Source: Caballeronia glathei (GTDB taxonomy: Bacteria > Pseudomonadota > Gammaproteobacteria > Burkholderiales > Burkholderiaceae). From it: 64,000 nucleotides of DNA. A model generated the notes under the pieces. The model saw only the letters and a list, made by a program, of their open reading frames with translations, was not told where the DNA came from and did not search any database. The translations under genes and the position numbers were made by a program. The stretch covers positions 1 through 64,000 of the forward strand of contig NZ_JFHC01000022.1 of the NCBI RefSeq assembly GCF_000698595.1, given 5' to 3'. Below, in pieces: positions 41,452-49,256 of this stretch. The first letter of the stretch is position 1; the number at the start of each line of letters is the position of its first letter.

Positions 41452-42603
41452 ATGAAAACAAGATTGTCATGGATGTTCAAGTCCGCAACGGCCGCTGCCG
41501 CGGTTGCGCTCAGCGTTGCATCGCTCAGCACGCAGGCGGCCGATACGATCAAGATCGGAATGATGACGGAGAGCACCGGGCCGAGTTCCGAAGCCGGCAT
41601 CTATCAGGCCAACGGGGCGAAGCTCGCGCTCGACGAAATCAACCAGTCCGGCGGTGTGCTCGGCCGTCAGTTCGAGTTGCGCAATGAAGACAATCAGAGC
41701 ACCAATCCGGGTTCGGTGCTCGCGATATCGAAGCTCACGAGCGGCGCGGACCTGACCGCGCTCATCGCGACCGTGCGCAGCACGCAGATTCAGGCCATCT
41801 CGCCGACGGTCATGCGTGCGCGCCTGCCGATTCTCGTCGGCGGCACGGACGTGGGGCTCACGCACGCGAACAATCCGTGGATTTTCCGCGCACGCCCGAA
41901 CGACGGATACTCGGCGCGCGTCATTGCCGACTACGGCCTGAACACGCTGAAGCTGAAGAAGTGGGCGATCATCCATTCGACCGACGCCTTCGGCAACGGC
42001 GGCAAGAACAGCCTGACAGAGTCGCTCAAGGCAGCCGGCGTCACGCCGGTGCTGGTGCAGGGCTTCACGAGCAACTCGCAGGACTTCACGCCGATCGTGC
42101 TCGCGATCAAGAACTCGGGCGCGGACATCGTCTCTACCTACATCGCGAATTCGACTGACGTTGCCATCTTCGCCAAGCAGTTGCGCCAGCTCGGGGTCAA
42201 GGCGGCGTGGGTCGGCTCGCCGTCGGTCTCGACCGATACCGCGATGAAGCTGGCCGGTGACGCGCTGCACGGCTCGTACTCGATCGCCGATTTCTCGCCG
42301 GGTTCGAGCGCACAGGCACAGGCCTACGCCGACAAGTATCGCGCGGCCTACAAGGTCGATCCCGATTTCTATTCGGCATGGGCGTACGACTCGGTGAAAC
42401 TGCTCGCGCTCGCGATCAAGAACGCGAACAGCACGAAGCCCGACGACATCGCCAAGGCGCTGCATGCGATCAAGGACTACAAGGGCGTGGAAGGCGCCTA
42501 CACATTCGATGCGAACGGCGACGGACTGCACGGGTACAACATCGTCAGGAACGACGGCGGCAAGATCGTGTTCGTCAAGCACATCGACTTCGGAACTCAG
42601 TGA
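41452..42603 (+). CDS. ABC substrate-binding protein (LivK-like)
   Basis: A 383-aa periplasmic binding protein. A Sec signal (about 1-28: MKTRLSWMFKSATAAAAVAL, ending STQAA) precedes IKIGMMTESTGPSSEAGIYQANGAKLALDEINQSGGVLGRQ, the Peripla_BP_6 start. Later blocks YGLNTLKLKKWAIIHSTDAFG and PDFYSAWAYDSVKLLALAI fit. GGAGACACGCA precedes the ATG at 41452. It completes the importer. A terminator-like hairpin follows. Confidence 0.93.
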   Translation: MKTRLSWMFKSATAAAAVALSVASLSTQAADTIKIGMMTESTGPSSEAGIYQANGAKLALDEINQSGGVLGRQFELRNEDNQSTNPGSVLAISKLTSGADLTALIATVRSTQIQAISPTVMRARLPILVGGTDVGLTHANNPWIFRARPNDGYSARVIADYGLNTLKLKKWAIIHSTDAFGNGGKNSLTESLKAAGVTPVLVQGFTSNSQDFTPIVLAIKNSGADIVSTYIANSTDVAIFAKQLRQLGVKAAWVGSPSVSTDTAMKLAGDALHGSYSIADFSPGSSAQAQAYADKYRAAYKVDPDFYSAWAYDSVKLLALAIKNANSTKPDDIAKALHAIKDYKGVEGAYTFDANGDGLHGYNIVRNDGGKIVFVKHIDFGTQ

Positions 42604-42674
42604 GCGCGCCGCGTGATCGCGGGGCGCTTCGCGCGCCGGACGGTCACGCCGAACCTGCAAGGCTGAAGGAAGCT

Positions 42675-42697
42675 CGCGGCAGTGCAATGCTGCCGCG
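42675..42697. terminator. Hairpin between convergent genes
   Basis: CGCGGCAG (42675-42682) and CTGCCGCG (42690-42697) are perfect 8-bp arms around a 7-nt loop, sitting between the binding-protein gene and the convergent ATPase gene. There is no T-tract, so termination may be Rho-assisted. Confidence 0.5.
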
Positions 42698-42747
42698 CGC
42701 CGTGTCAGCGCGTCGGGCGCCTTCGCTATCGTGTCCCGCTCAATTCC

Positions 42748-44385
42748 TCATCGGGAAGACGCATCGGCATACCCGCGAAACAGCGCGCACAGCCTGAACG
42801 CTTCCATCGAAAGCGGAATCTGCTTGACGTTGCAATACCGGGTCGTTAGCTTGAGCAACTCCTTGATGTCACGCCCGCTCGCCTTCGGATACGCCACGGT
42901 CAGCGCGTCGATCAAATCGCCGCTGAGATCCGCGCCGAACTGGTCCGCGAGCAGCGTCCACAACCGCACCGCATGCGGCGTGGGCGGCGTCTCGTAGTGG
43001 ATGGTCGCGATGCAGCGCGACAGAATCGCGTCGTCGACGTCGTCGATCCGGTTGGTGGTCATGAACAGCAGACCGTTGAAGTACTCCAGCGTGCGCAGGA
43101 ACTCCGCGACGATGGCGTTGTGTTCGAGATCGTTGTCGCGGCGGCGGATGTAGACGTCGGCCTCGTCGAGCAGCAGGATCGCATCCCAGCGCACCGCGCG
43201 CCGGAGTATGCCGGACAACGTCGCGCCGACGGATGCCGCCGTGGTTCCGAGCTGCCCCGAATGCACGCGGTAGAGCGGCTTGCCGACCACTTCCGAATAG
43301 ACCTCCGCGGTCAGCGTCTTGCCGAGCCCGGGCGCACCCTGGCACAGAATGGTCGTGCCGCCCGACTTGCCGGGGACGAAGTCCTGCACGAGCACGTTCA
43401 TGTTCGACGTGAGGATGTCGATCAGGTCGCGATGATGGTCGGGCAGGACGAGTTTGTCGCGCAGCTCGGGCTGGTAGCGGTACTCGCTCATGTGCTGCAC
43501 GTGCACCCAGATGTTGCTGTGCCACTCGAGGTGGTACAGGTGCACGTAGCAATGCAGCGGGACCCGTTCGAAACCCTCGGGCACGCCGGCGGTGCGCCAG
43601 AAGTCGGCGTCCGTCATCATTTCGAAGCGGCGTTCCAGCGTTTCTTCGTCGTTGACGCACTTCGCGCTCACGCCCTCGGCAATGCGCGTCAACTCCGCGA
43701 CACCCTTCGCGTCGATCGTGAAGGCGCCTTTGGTGACGACGAACTGCGCGCCAAAGCGCGGCTGAAACGTCAGAAAGCGCTGCGCATGCCGTTCGTATTC
43801 GCGCTTGAATTCCGCGCATTCCCTGTAGAACCCGAATTCGGCGAGCAGCTCGGGGATCGTGCGGTTCACGATGTCATGACGGTTGATCACGAGTGTCATC
43901 GTCATGCCGGAGCGGCGCTTGTGATGGTCGGTCAGTTCGGAATTGGCCGACTGCATGGTATTCGCCAGCATGTCGAGCGTGACGTAGGGCATGCCCTGTT
44001 CAGGCTCGACGTAGCGGATGCGGTGCACGAGCCACGGCAGCAGCGCACCGTCCTTGTTGCGGCGGTACAGCCAGCCGTCGATCGCGTCGCGCGACAGGTA
44101 TGCAACAAGCCCCGGCACCAGCTGGTCCAGCGCAGGAATGGTGCGAGCCTGCGGCGCGTTGTAGATGTTGTCGAGCGCGAGCATCTGGAACATCAGCGCA
44201 CGTTCGTTCTGCGACTTGCTGAGGGAATAGAGCGTATTGAGCGACTTGGCATCGAACAGGTTGCTCGGCACGATCATGTTGCCGTGGCAGACCCCGTGTT
44301 CGTTGAGACGTCTTGCAAGCGGCGATCCGGTTTCTAACATCCCGAGCAGGGCATGAATCAGTGATTCCGGTATTTCGAGGTCCAT
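42748..44385 (-). CDS. AAA+ ATPase with large uncharacterised N-terminal domain
   Basis: A 545-aa protein. Residues 1 to about 335 match no family I recognise. Residues about 340-500 form an AAA module: Walker A GAPGLGKT (350-357), Walker B ILLLDEAD (403-410), sensor-1 Asn445 in MTTNRIDD and an arginine-finger-like R457 in LSRC. The N-terminal part is rich in aromatic and His residues (VHLYHLEWHSNIWVHVQHM) with no membrane span. GGGAG precedes ATG 44385. It follows a hydrolase gene by 49 bases, suggesting an operon. It may remodel or disassemble a protein partner. Confidence 0.85.
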   Translation of the reverse strand: MDLEIPESLIHALLGMLETGSPLARRLNEHGVCHGNMIVPSNLFDAKSLNTLYSLSKSQNERALMFQMLALDNIYNAPQARTIPALDQLVPGLVAYLSRDAIDGWLYRRNKDGALLPWLVHRIRYVEPEQGMPYVTLDMLANTMQSANSELTDHHKRRSGMTMTLVINRHDIVNRTIPELLAEFGFYRECAEFKREYERHAQRFLTFQPRFGAQFVVTKGAFTIDAKGVAELTRIAEGVSAKCVNDEETLERRFEMMTDADFWRTAGVPEGFERVPLHCYVHLYHLEWHSNIWVHVQHMSEYRYQPELRDKLVLPDHHRDLIDILTSNMNVLVQDFVPGKSGGTTILCQGAPGLGKTLTAEVYSEVVGKPLYRVHSGQLGTTAASVGATLSGILRRAVRWDAILLLDEADVYIRRRDNDLEHNAIVAEFLRTLEYFNGLLFMTTNRIDDVDDAILSRCIATIHYETPPTPHAVRLWTLLADQFGADLSGDLIDALTVAYPKASGRDIKELLKLTTRYCNVKQIPLSMEAFRLCALFRGYADASSR

Positions 44386-44434
44386 CACCACACTCCCGTT
44401 GATTGTCGCCGGCGGTGCCCGCCGGGCCGGCGCG

Positions 44435-45112
44435 TTATTTGAGGAAGAACTCGATCGCCATGCCGACGATGACCGGCTGGATCGCATGCAAGCCGTTGAA
44501 TTCGACGTACTGCACTTCATAGCCTGCCGCCTTGAGCTTCGTGGCGTTCGCGCGGCCGCTGGTCTCGATGGGCAGTTGCTCGTCCTGCAGGCCGTGCGCG
44601 ATGAACACCTTCGGCGCGCCTTCCTGCGTGAAAATCGACATGAAGCCGCCGGAGAATGCGATCACGTGACTCGCAATGTCGCCGTTGGTGACGCCGATGG
44701 ACAACGCATAACTCGCTCCATCCGAGAACCCGGCAAAAGCCAGATGATCACGGTCGATCCGGTAGCGCGACGTGACTTCCGTCAGCGCCTCCTGCAGCCG
44801 TTCGAGGTCGGGGCCGCTGCCGCCGACCACGATGTCCCAGGTGGGATACATCGAGTGCGGCGCGAGTATCAGGAACTTGCCGCGCTCCGCGTGTTCCTCG
44901 ATGAACGGCAGCACCTTCTCGGGAAAGCCGCCCGCGCCATGGAACATCACGAAGAGCGGAACGGGCGTGTGTTCGTCGAGGCCGCCCGGCACGAACAGGA
45001 CTGCATCGCGCTCCGCCGAGATGCCCAGATGATGGCGGCCAGGCGGCAATGCGCCCTTCACCGGCTCGGCGTGCGTGAACGAGAAGCGGCCCAGCATGGA
45101 AAGATCGAACAT
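44435..45112 (-). CDS. Alpha/beta hydrolase, esterase/LpqC-like
   Basis: A 225-aa serine hydrolase. The oxyanion segment VMFHGAGG, nucleophile elbow GFSDG (in LAFAGFSDGASYALSIG), acid Asp in HGLQDEQLPI and His in FNGLHAIQP complete a catalytic triad. No signal peptide is present from ATG 45112, so it is probably cytosolic. An alternative ATG is five codons in. The fold resembles short carboxylesterases and PHB-depolymerase-like proteins. It is the first gene of the pair with the AAA+ ATPase. Confidence 0.82.
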   Translation of the reverse strand: MFDLSMLGRFSFTHAEPVKGALPPGRHHLGISAERDAVLFVPGGLDEHTPVPLFVMFHGAGGFPEKVLPFIEEHAERGKFLILAPHSMYPTWDIVVGGSGPDLERLQEALTEVTSRYRIDRDHLAFAGFSDGASYALSIGVTNGDIASHVIAFSGGFMSIFTQEGAPKVFIAHGLQDEQLPIETSGRANATKLKAAGYEVQYVEFNGLHAIQPVIVGMAIEFFLK

Positions 45113-45629
45113 GGCGGCGGCAAGGAATGTGCGAGTCGCGAAGATTCTATGATGCCATCGTAGAGCGGCACATCCAACGATCCTTTCACCGCGCACGCTC
45201 GTGCGCGCGGATGCGTGGCGACAGGACACGGGCAGTAGCGCGAATCAGGGCATCGATTCATGCGTTTTCGGAACGGATGCGGATGATCGGACTCGCCGCT
45301 GTCAGGCGCCGCTCATTCATCCGGATGCAGCCATTCACGAGCCGCCGATTTCGCTTTCGAACGATCGGTTCGGCGGGGGTGTCCGGCCACAGGGGACGTC
45401 ATGTACGTGGCACTGATGCGTTTGCAGAATCAACGCATCGCGGGGCCATTCGGCGCTGCTCCAGGATCAAGGAACACGATGTTCACCGGCCCTTGCTAGT
45501 ATTACCCGCTGGATTCGCGAAGCTCATACAGACTGATTGTCGTCCGGGCAGCGCAAGTGTCAGTTCCTCCGGCCGTCTCGGGACATATCGTCCTCAATCC
45601 GAAGACCGGCATCTCACCCACTTTTCAGC
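45113..45629. other. Gene-free region upstream of the HAD gene
   Basis: Open frames cross this stretch but none has a recognisable domain. An extended -10-like TGCTAGTAT at 45494-45502 could serve the HAD gene. I see no repeats. Confidence 0.35.
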
Positions 45630-46271
45630 ATGTCGACCAAACTCGCAATCTTCGATTTTGATGGAACGCTGGCCGACACCTACCCCGTGTTCATCGATTC
45701 CATCAACACGCTGGCCGTCAAGCATCGGTTCCGGCAGGTCGATGCCGTCGATGTGCCTAAGCTGCGCGGGCTCAGCGCTGCGCAGGTGCTGGCCGAGCTT
45801 CAGTTGCCGCTCAGGCGTCTGCCGGCGGTGACCGTTGATTTTCGGGGGATCATGCGTGAGCGGATCGGCGAGATCAAGCCGTTCCCGGGTGTACCGAATG
45901 CCTTGCGCACGCTTGCCGAAGACCCGCACGTCGCGCTGGCAATTGCTACGTCGAACTCCGCGGACATCGTCGAGGCGGTGCTGGGGTCATCCCTGCTTGG
46001 ATGCTTCGTTGCAGTCGAATGCGGCGCGTCGATCTTCGGCAAGTCTCGCCGGTTGCGCCGGATTCTTGCCAGCACGCGGACCAGCAGGGACGAAGCGATG
46101 TATATCGGAGACGAGATACGCGATGCCCATGCCGCGAAACGCGTGGGGATCGCGTTCAGCGCGGTCGCGTGGGGCTATACGCAGCCGGGCGCCTTGCTGG
46201 GCCTGAACATCGCGAGGATGTTTCAGACCCCGGGCGACCTTCTCGATCTGAGCACGCGGCACTCCCGGTGA
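45630..46271 (+). CDS. HAD-family phosphatase (phosphoglycolate-phosphatase-like)
   Basis: A 213-aa HAD hydrolase. Motif I is FDFDGTLADTY with nucleophile D9 and acid D11. Motif II is ATSNS, motif III is a Lys in GKSRRLRRIL, and motif IV is YIGDEIRDAHAAKRVG. The helical cap sits between motifs I and II, as in Gph-type enzymes. The start at 45630 gives the family N-terminus; an upstream extension is not conserved-looking. It is convergent with the MFS gene, with 31 bases between the stops. The substrate is unknown. Confidence 0.88.
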   Translation: MSTKLAIFDFDGTLADTYPVFIDSINTLAVKHRFRQVDAVDVPKLRGLSAAQVLAELQLPLRRLPAVTVDFRGIMRERIGEIKPFPGVPNALRTLAEDPHVALAIATSNSADIVEAVLGSSLLGCFVAVECGASIFGKSRRLRRILASTRTSRDEAMYIGDEIRDAHAAKRVGIAFSAVAWGYTQPGALLGLNIARMFQTPGDLLDLSTRHSR

Positions 46272-46302
46272 AGCGCGCGTCACCGAGCGTGCCGCGTGGT
46301 CG

Positions 46303-47646
46303 TCACGCGTTTTCGCGGCTCAGCATGCTCTTCGGAATCAGCAGAATGAGGACGCAGCTGACGAGGAGACATCCGCCGAGCGCGTAGGTGCCGTTGTTGA
46401 TGTTGCCGGTCAGTTGCTTTGCCACACCGGTGATCATGGAACCCGTGAACCCGGACAGATTGCCGACGGAATTGATGAGCGCGATGCCCGCGGCGGCAGC
46501 CGTGCCCGAGAGAATCTGGCCGGGGAAGGTCCAGTAGATCGGCATCAGTCCGAGAATCGCGCAGGTCGCGATCGTCAGGAAGAAAATCGACACCGGGATA
46601 TTGTGTGCGAAGAGGGCGCTCAGAATCAGGCCGACGCCGCCGATGCATGCGGGAATGGCCGCATGCAGCCGGCGCTCGCCGGTCTTGCGCGAGTGCGCCG
46701 CGTTCCACACCATCGCGACCACGGCGCTGAGATAGGGAATCGCGGTCAGGAGGCCGATGTCGAGCGTGCTCTTCACGCCCGAGGCGCGAATGATGGACGG
46801 AAGCCAGAACGCGAGGCCGTAGAAGCCTGTGTTGAAGGTCAGCAGGATGAACGTCAGCAGCCACACACGCGGGCTCTTCAACGCAGCCTTGATGCTGTGC
46901 GTCTTAGTTGTGCTCTCACGTTCCAGATTGTTTTGCAGCAGCGCCTTCTCGCTTGCGCTCAGCCATTTCGCCGACTGGATGCCGTCACCCAGGCAGAAGA
47001 GCACCACGAAAGCGACCAGCACCGACGGAATGCCTTCGAGCAGCAGCATCCATTGCCAGCCGCTGAACCCGAGCATGCCGTGCGTGTTCTCCATCAGCCA
47101 GCCGGAAACGATGCCGCCGAGCGTGAGACTCATCGGAATGGCGATCAGAAAGCCCGACATGGCAACGCTCTGCCGCCGCGCGGGAAACCAGTAGTTCATG
47201 TACAGGATGACGCCGGGAAAGAAGCCTGCTTCGCACACGCCGAGCAGGAAGCGCAGGATATAGAACATCGTCGATGTCTCGACGTGAAAGAAGCTCGCGA
47301 GCGGCACGATGAACGCAAGCGACGACGAGACGATCCCCCATGTCACCATGATGCGCGCGATCCAGAAGCGCGCGCCGTATTTATGCAGCAGCAGGTTGCT
47401 CGGCATCTCGAAGAGGAAATAACCCCAGAAGAAGATGCTTGCGCCGATCGCGTAGATGCTGTCGCTCATGCCGAGGTCGTCGATCATCTGGAGCTTCGCG
47501 AAACCTACGTTCACGCGGTCCAGATAAGCAACGACGTAACACAGCAGCAGCAGGGGCAGGATGCGGCGCATCACCTTGCGGTACAACTGCTCTTCGACCT
47601 CGTCGACGGCCGCCGGCGCCGCCGCGGTCCGGGTGATTGTTGGCAT
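46303..47646 (-). CDS. MFS transporter, anion:cation symporter (ACS) family
   Basis: A 447-aa transporter with about 12 helices. The signature FEMPSNLLLHKYGARFWIAR after helix 3 and YLDRVNVGFAKLQM in helix 1 are diagnostic of ACS members (tartrate, glucarate, hydroxyphenylacetate, phthalate carriers). AAGGAG lies two bases before one ATG (47652) and eight before the next (47646); the latter has proper spacing, so I use it. A GntR-type operator lies 144 bases upstream. It probably imports the sugar acid handled by the dehydratase beyond the LacI gene. Confidence 0.92.
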   Translation of the reverse strand: MPTITRTAAAPAAVDEVEEQLYRKVMRRILPLLLLCYVVAYLDRVNVGFAKLQMIDDLGMSDSIYAIGASIFFWGYFLFEMPSNLLLHKYGARFWIARIMVTWGIVSSSLAFIVPLASFFHVETSTMFYILRFLLGVCEAGFFPGVILYMNYWFPARRQSVAMSGFLIAIPMSLTLGGIVSGWLMENTHGMLGFSGWQWMLLLEGIPSVLVAFVVLFCLGDGIQSAKWLSASEKALLQNNLERESTTKTHSIKAALKSPRVWLLTFILLTFNTGFYGLAFWLPSIIRASGVKSTLDIGLLTAIPYLSAVVAMVWNAAHSRKTGERRLHAAIPACIGGVGLILSALFAHNIPVSIFFLTIATCAILGLMPIYWTFPGQILSGTAAAAGIALINSVGNLSGFTGSMITGVAKQLTGNINNGTYALGGCLLVSCVLILLIPKSMLSRENA

Positions 47647-47789
47647 GTCCATGTCTCCTTTTTGTGTGGATCCTGAATGCGCGCTGATCGCGCTCGCAGC
47701 TCCTGAACTTTGAAGCCTTCCTCGAGCGTCTTTATTCGCGCGCGCTGTCTCAACCGTTTCGCGAAATTGCCCGAGCAATTTAGCTTAAA

Positions 47790-47805
47790 ATGTTACCGGT
47801 AACAT
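47790..47805. promoter_or_regulatory. LacI/GntR-type operator O1
   Basis: ATGTTACCGGTAACAT is a perfect 16-bp palindrome, identical in form to the E. coli GntR/IdnR operator consensus ATGTTA-N4-TAACAT. It lies in the divergent region between the transporter and the LacI gene. Confidence 0.8.
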
Positions 47806-47832
47806 ATTGGAGTGCGGTTTTCTGTCGTCTGA

Positions 47833-47848
47833 CTGGTACCGGTAACGG
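47833..47848. promoter_or_regulatory. LacI/GntR-type operator O2
   Basis: CTGGTACCGGTAACGG is a degenerate copy of the operator 43 bases from O1 (centre to centre), about four helical turns, so a tetramer could bridge the two. Confidence 0.55.
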
Positions 47849-47976
47849 AAAATAGCACGGAGAGCGTCGTCTCGACAAGCTAGGGGTTTCTCCCGAGCAT
47901 CCGCAGCAGGGCGGCCGTATCATATGCGCTGACTTTCGCGCGCAAGCGCATTCACGACCGGACCGACCCGCACCAT

Positions 47977-49032
47977 ATGGGGAACTCAAGCAATACTCGC
48001 AGCGCCGCTCCCAGGGCAGCCCCGTTATCGGGACCGCCACGCATGTCCGATGTGGCGCGCATGGCGGGCGTCTCGAAGATGACGGTCTCGCGCGTGCTCG
48101 CGGGCCATAGCGTGGCGCTCGCGACGCGCGAGCGCGTGCAGCACGCTATCGACGAACTGGGGTACGTCGCCGATGCGGCCGCGGGCGCGCTATCTTCCGG
48201 ACGCTCGGAGTTCGTGGCGGTGCTGGTGCCGTCGCTCGCGAGCTCGAACTTCTCCGACACCGTACGAGGGCTCGCGGCTGCGCTCGAACCGCAGGGACTG
48301 CAGCTGCTGCTCGGTGACACGGACTACGACCTTCAGCGGGAAGAGCGGCTGGTGCGCTCGATGCTGCGGCACCAGCCACGGTGCATCGCGCTCACCGGTG
48401 CCCAGCACACCGCCGCGACGCGCACGCTGCTCCGGCGCTCCGGCATACCGGTCGTGGAAATGTGGGACTTGCCGTCGGACCCCATCGATACGGCGGTCGG
48501 CTTTTCCAACGTCAAGGCGGCGCGCGAGATGGTGCGCTATCTGACGGAGCGCGGCTATCGAAAGATCGGCTTTCTCGGCGGCGCGAGCGACCTCGACCGG
48601 CGCGGCCTCGAGCGGCTGAAGGGCTATCAGCAGGAAATCAGGGCGCAGGGGCTTGGCGAGCCGCGTATCGTGCGTCTCGGCGATTCGCCCATCACGATGA
48701 GCCACGGCGGCCCCGCATTCGACGCGCTTCTGGCACGGTGGCCCGACACGGACGCCGTGATGTGCGTAAGCGACATGTCGGCTTTCGGCGCCATCATGCA
48801 GTGTCACCGGCTGGGGCTGAACGTGCCCGGCGACATCGCCGTCGCGGGCTTCGGCAACTTCGAGGTGGCCGCCTGCACGCATCCGTCCATCACGACGGTA
48901 TCGGTAGATGCGCACGGCATCGGCTTTCGCACCGGCGAGACGCTGCTCGCGGCGCTGGCGGGCGACGGCGTGCAGGGCTCGCGCAAAAGCGTCAAAATCG
49001 ACTACACGGTCATAGCGCGCGAAAGCGCATAA
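47977..49032 (+). CDS. LacI-family regulator, GntR-like
   Basis: A 351-aa regulator. The helix-turn-helix is MSDVARMAGVSKMTVSRVLAG at residues 23-43, with the hinge helix after it. The periplasmic-binding-like domain follows (FVAVLVPSLASSNFSDTVRG, then GYRKIGFLGG, then DAVMCVSDMSAFGAIMQC, then DIAVAGFGNFEVA). The GFG.FE pattern and the operators resemble gluconate repressor GntR. It stands between the divergent transporter and the downstream dehydratase and likely represses all three genes. Confidence 0.93.
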   Translation: MGNSSNTRSAAPRAAPLSGPPRMSDVARMAGVSKMTVSRVLAGHSVALATRERVQHAIDELGYVADAAAGALSSGRSEFVAVLVPSLASSNFSDTVRGLAAALEPQGLQLLLGDTDYDLQREERLVRSMLRHQPRCIALTGAQHTAATRTLLRRSGIPVVEMWDLPSDPIDTAVGFSNVKAAREMVRYLTERGYRKIGFLGGASDLDRRGLERLKGYQQEIRAQGLGEPRIVRLGDSPITMSHGGPAFDALLARWPDTDAVMCVSDMSAFGAIMQCHRLGLNVPGDIAVAGFGNFEVAACTHPSITTVSVDAHGIGFRTGETLLAALAGDGVQGSRKSVKIDYTVIARESA

Positions 49033-49096
49033 ACGCGCAAGCGCGTTTCGCACGCGATGCTCGCTGCACATGCAGAGGCACGTTGACATGCAAGTC

Positions 49097-49112
49097 ATGT
49101 TACCGGTAACGT
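49097..49112. promoter_or_regulatory. LacI/GntR-type operator O3
   Basis: ATGTTACCGGTAACGT differs from O1 at one position. It lies 145 bases before the dehydratase start, just after the regulator gene, which places the dehydratase in the same regulon. Confidence 0.75.
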
Positions 49113-49256
49113 ACGCCACCTGAACAAGGATGAGAGCGGCCCATCGGTCACCGCCGCGCCGATCACGCAGTACACGAATCAGGCACCCGCGGCGTCGGCC
49201 ACATTGCACGGCGCAGACGATGGGTCGTCGTCACACAAGCAAAGGAGATCAGCACC

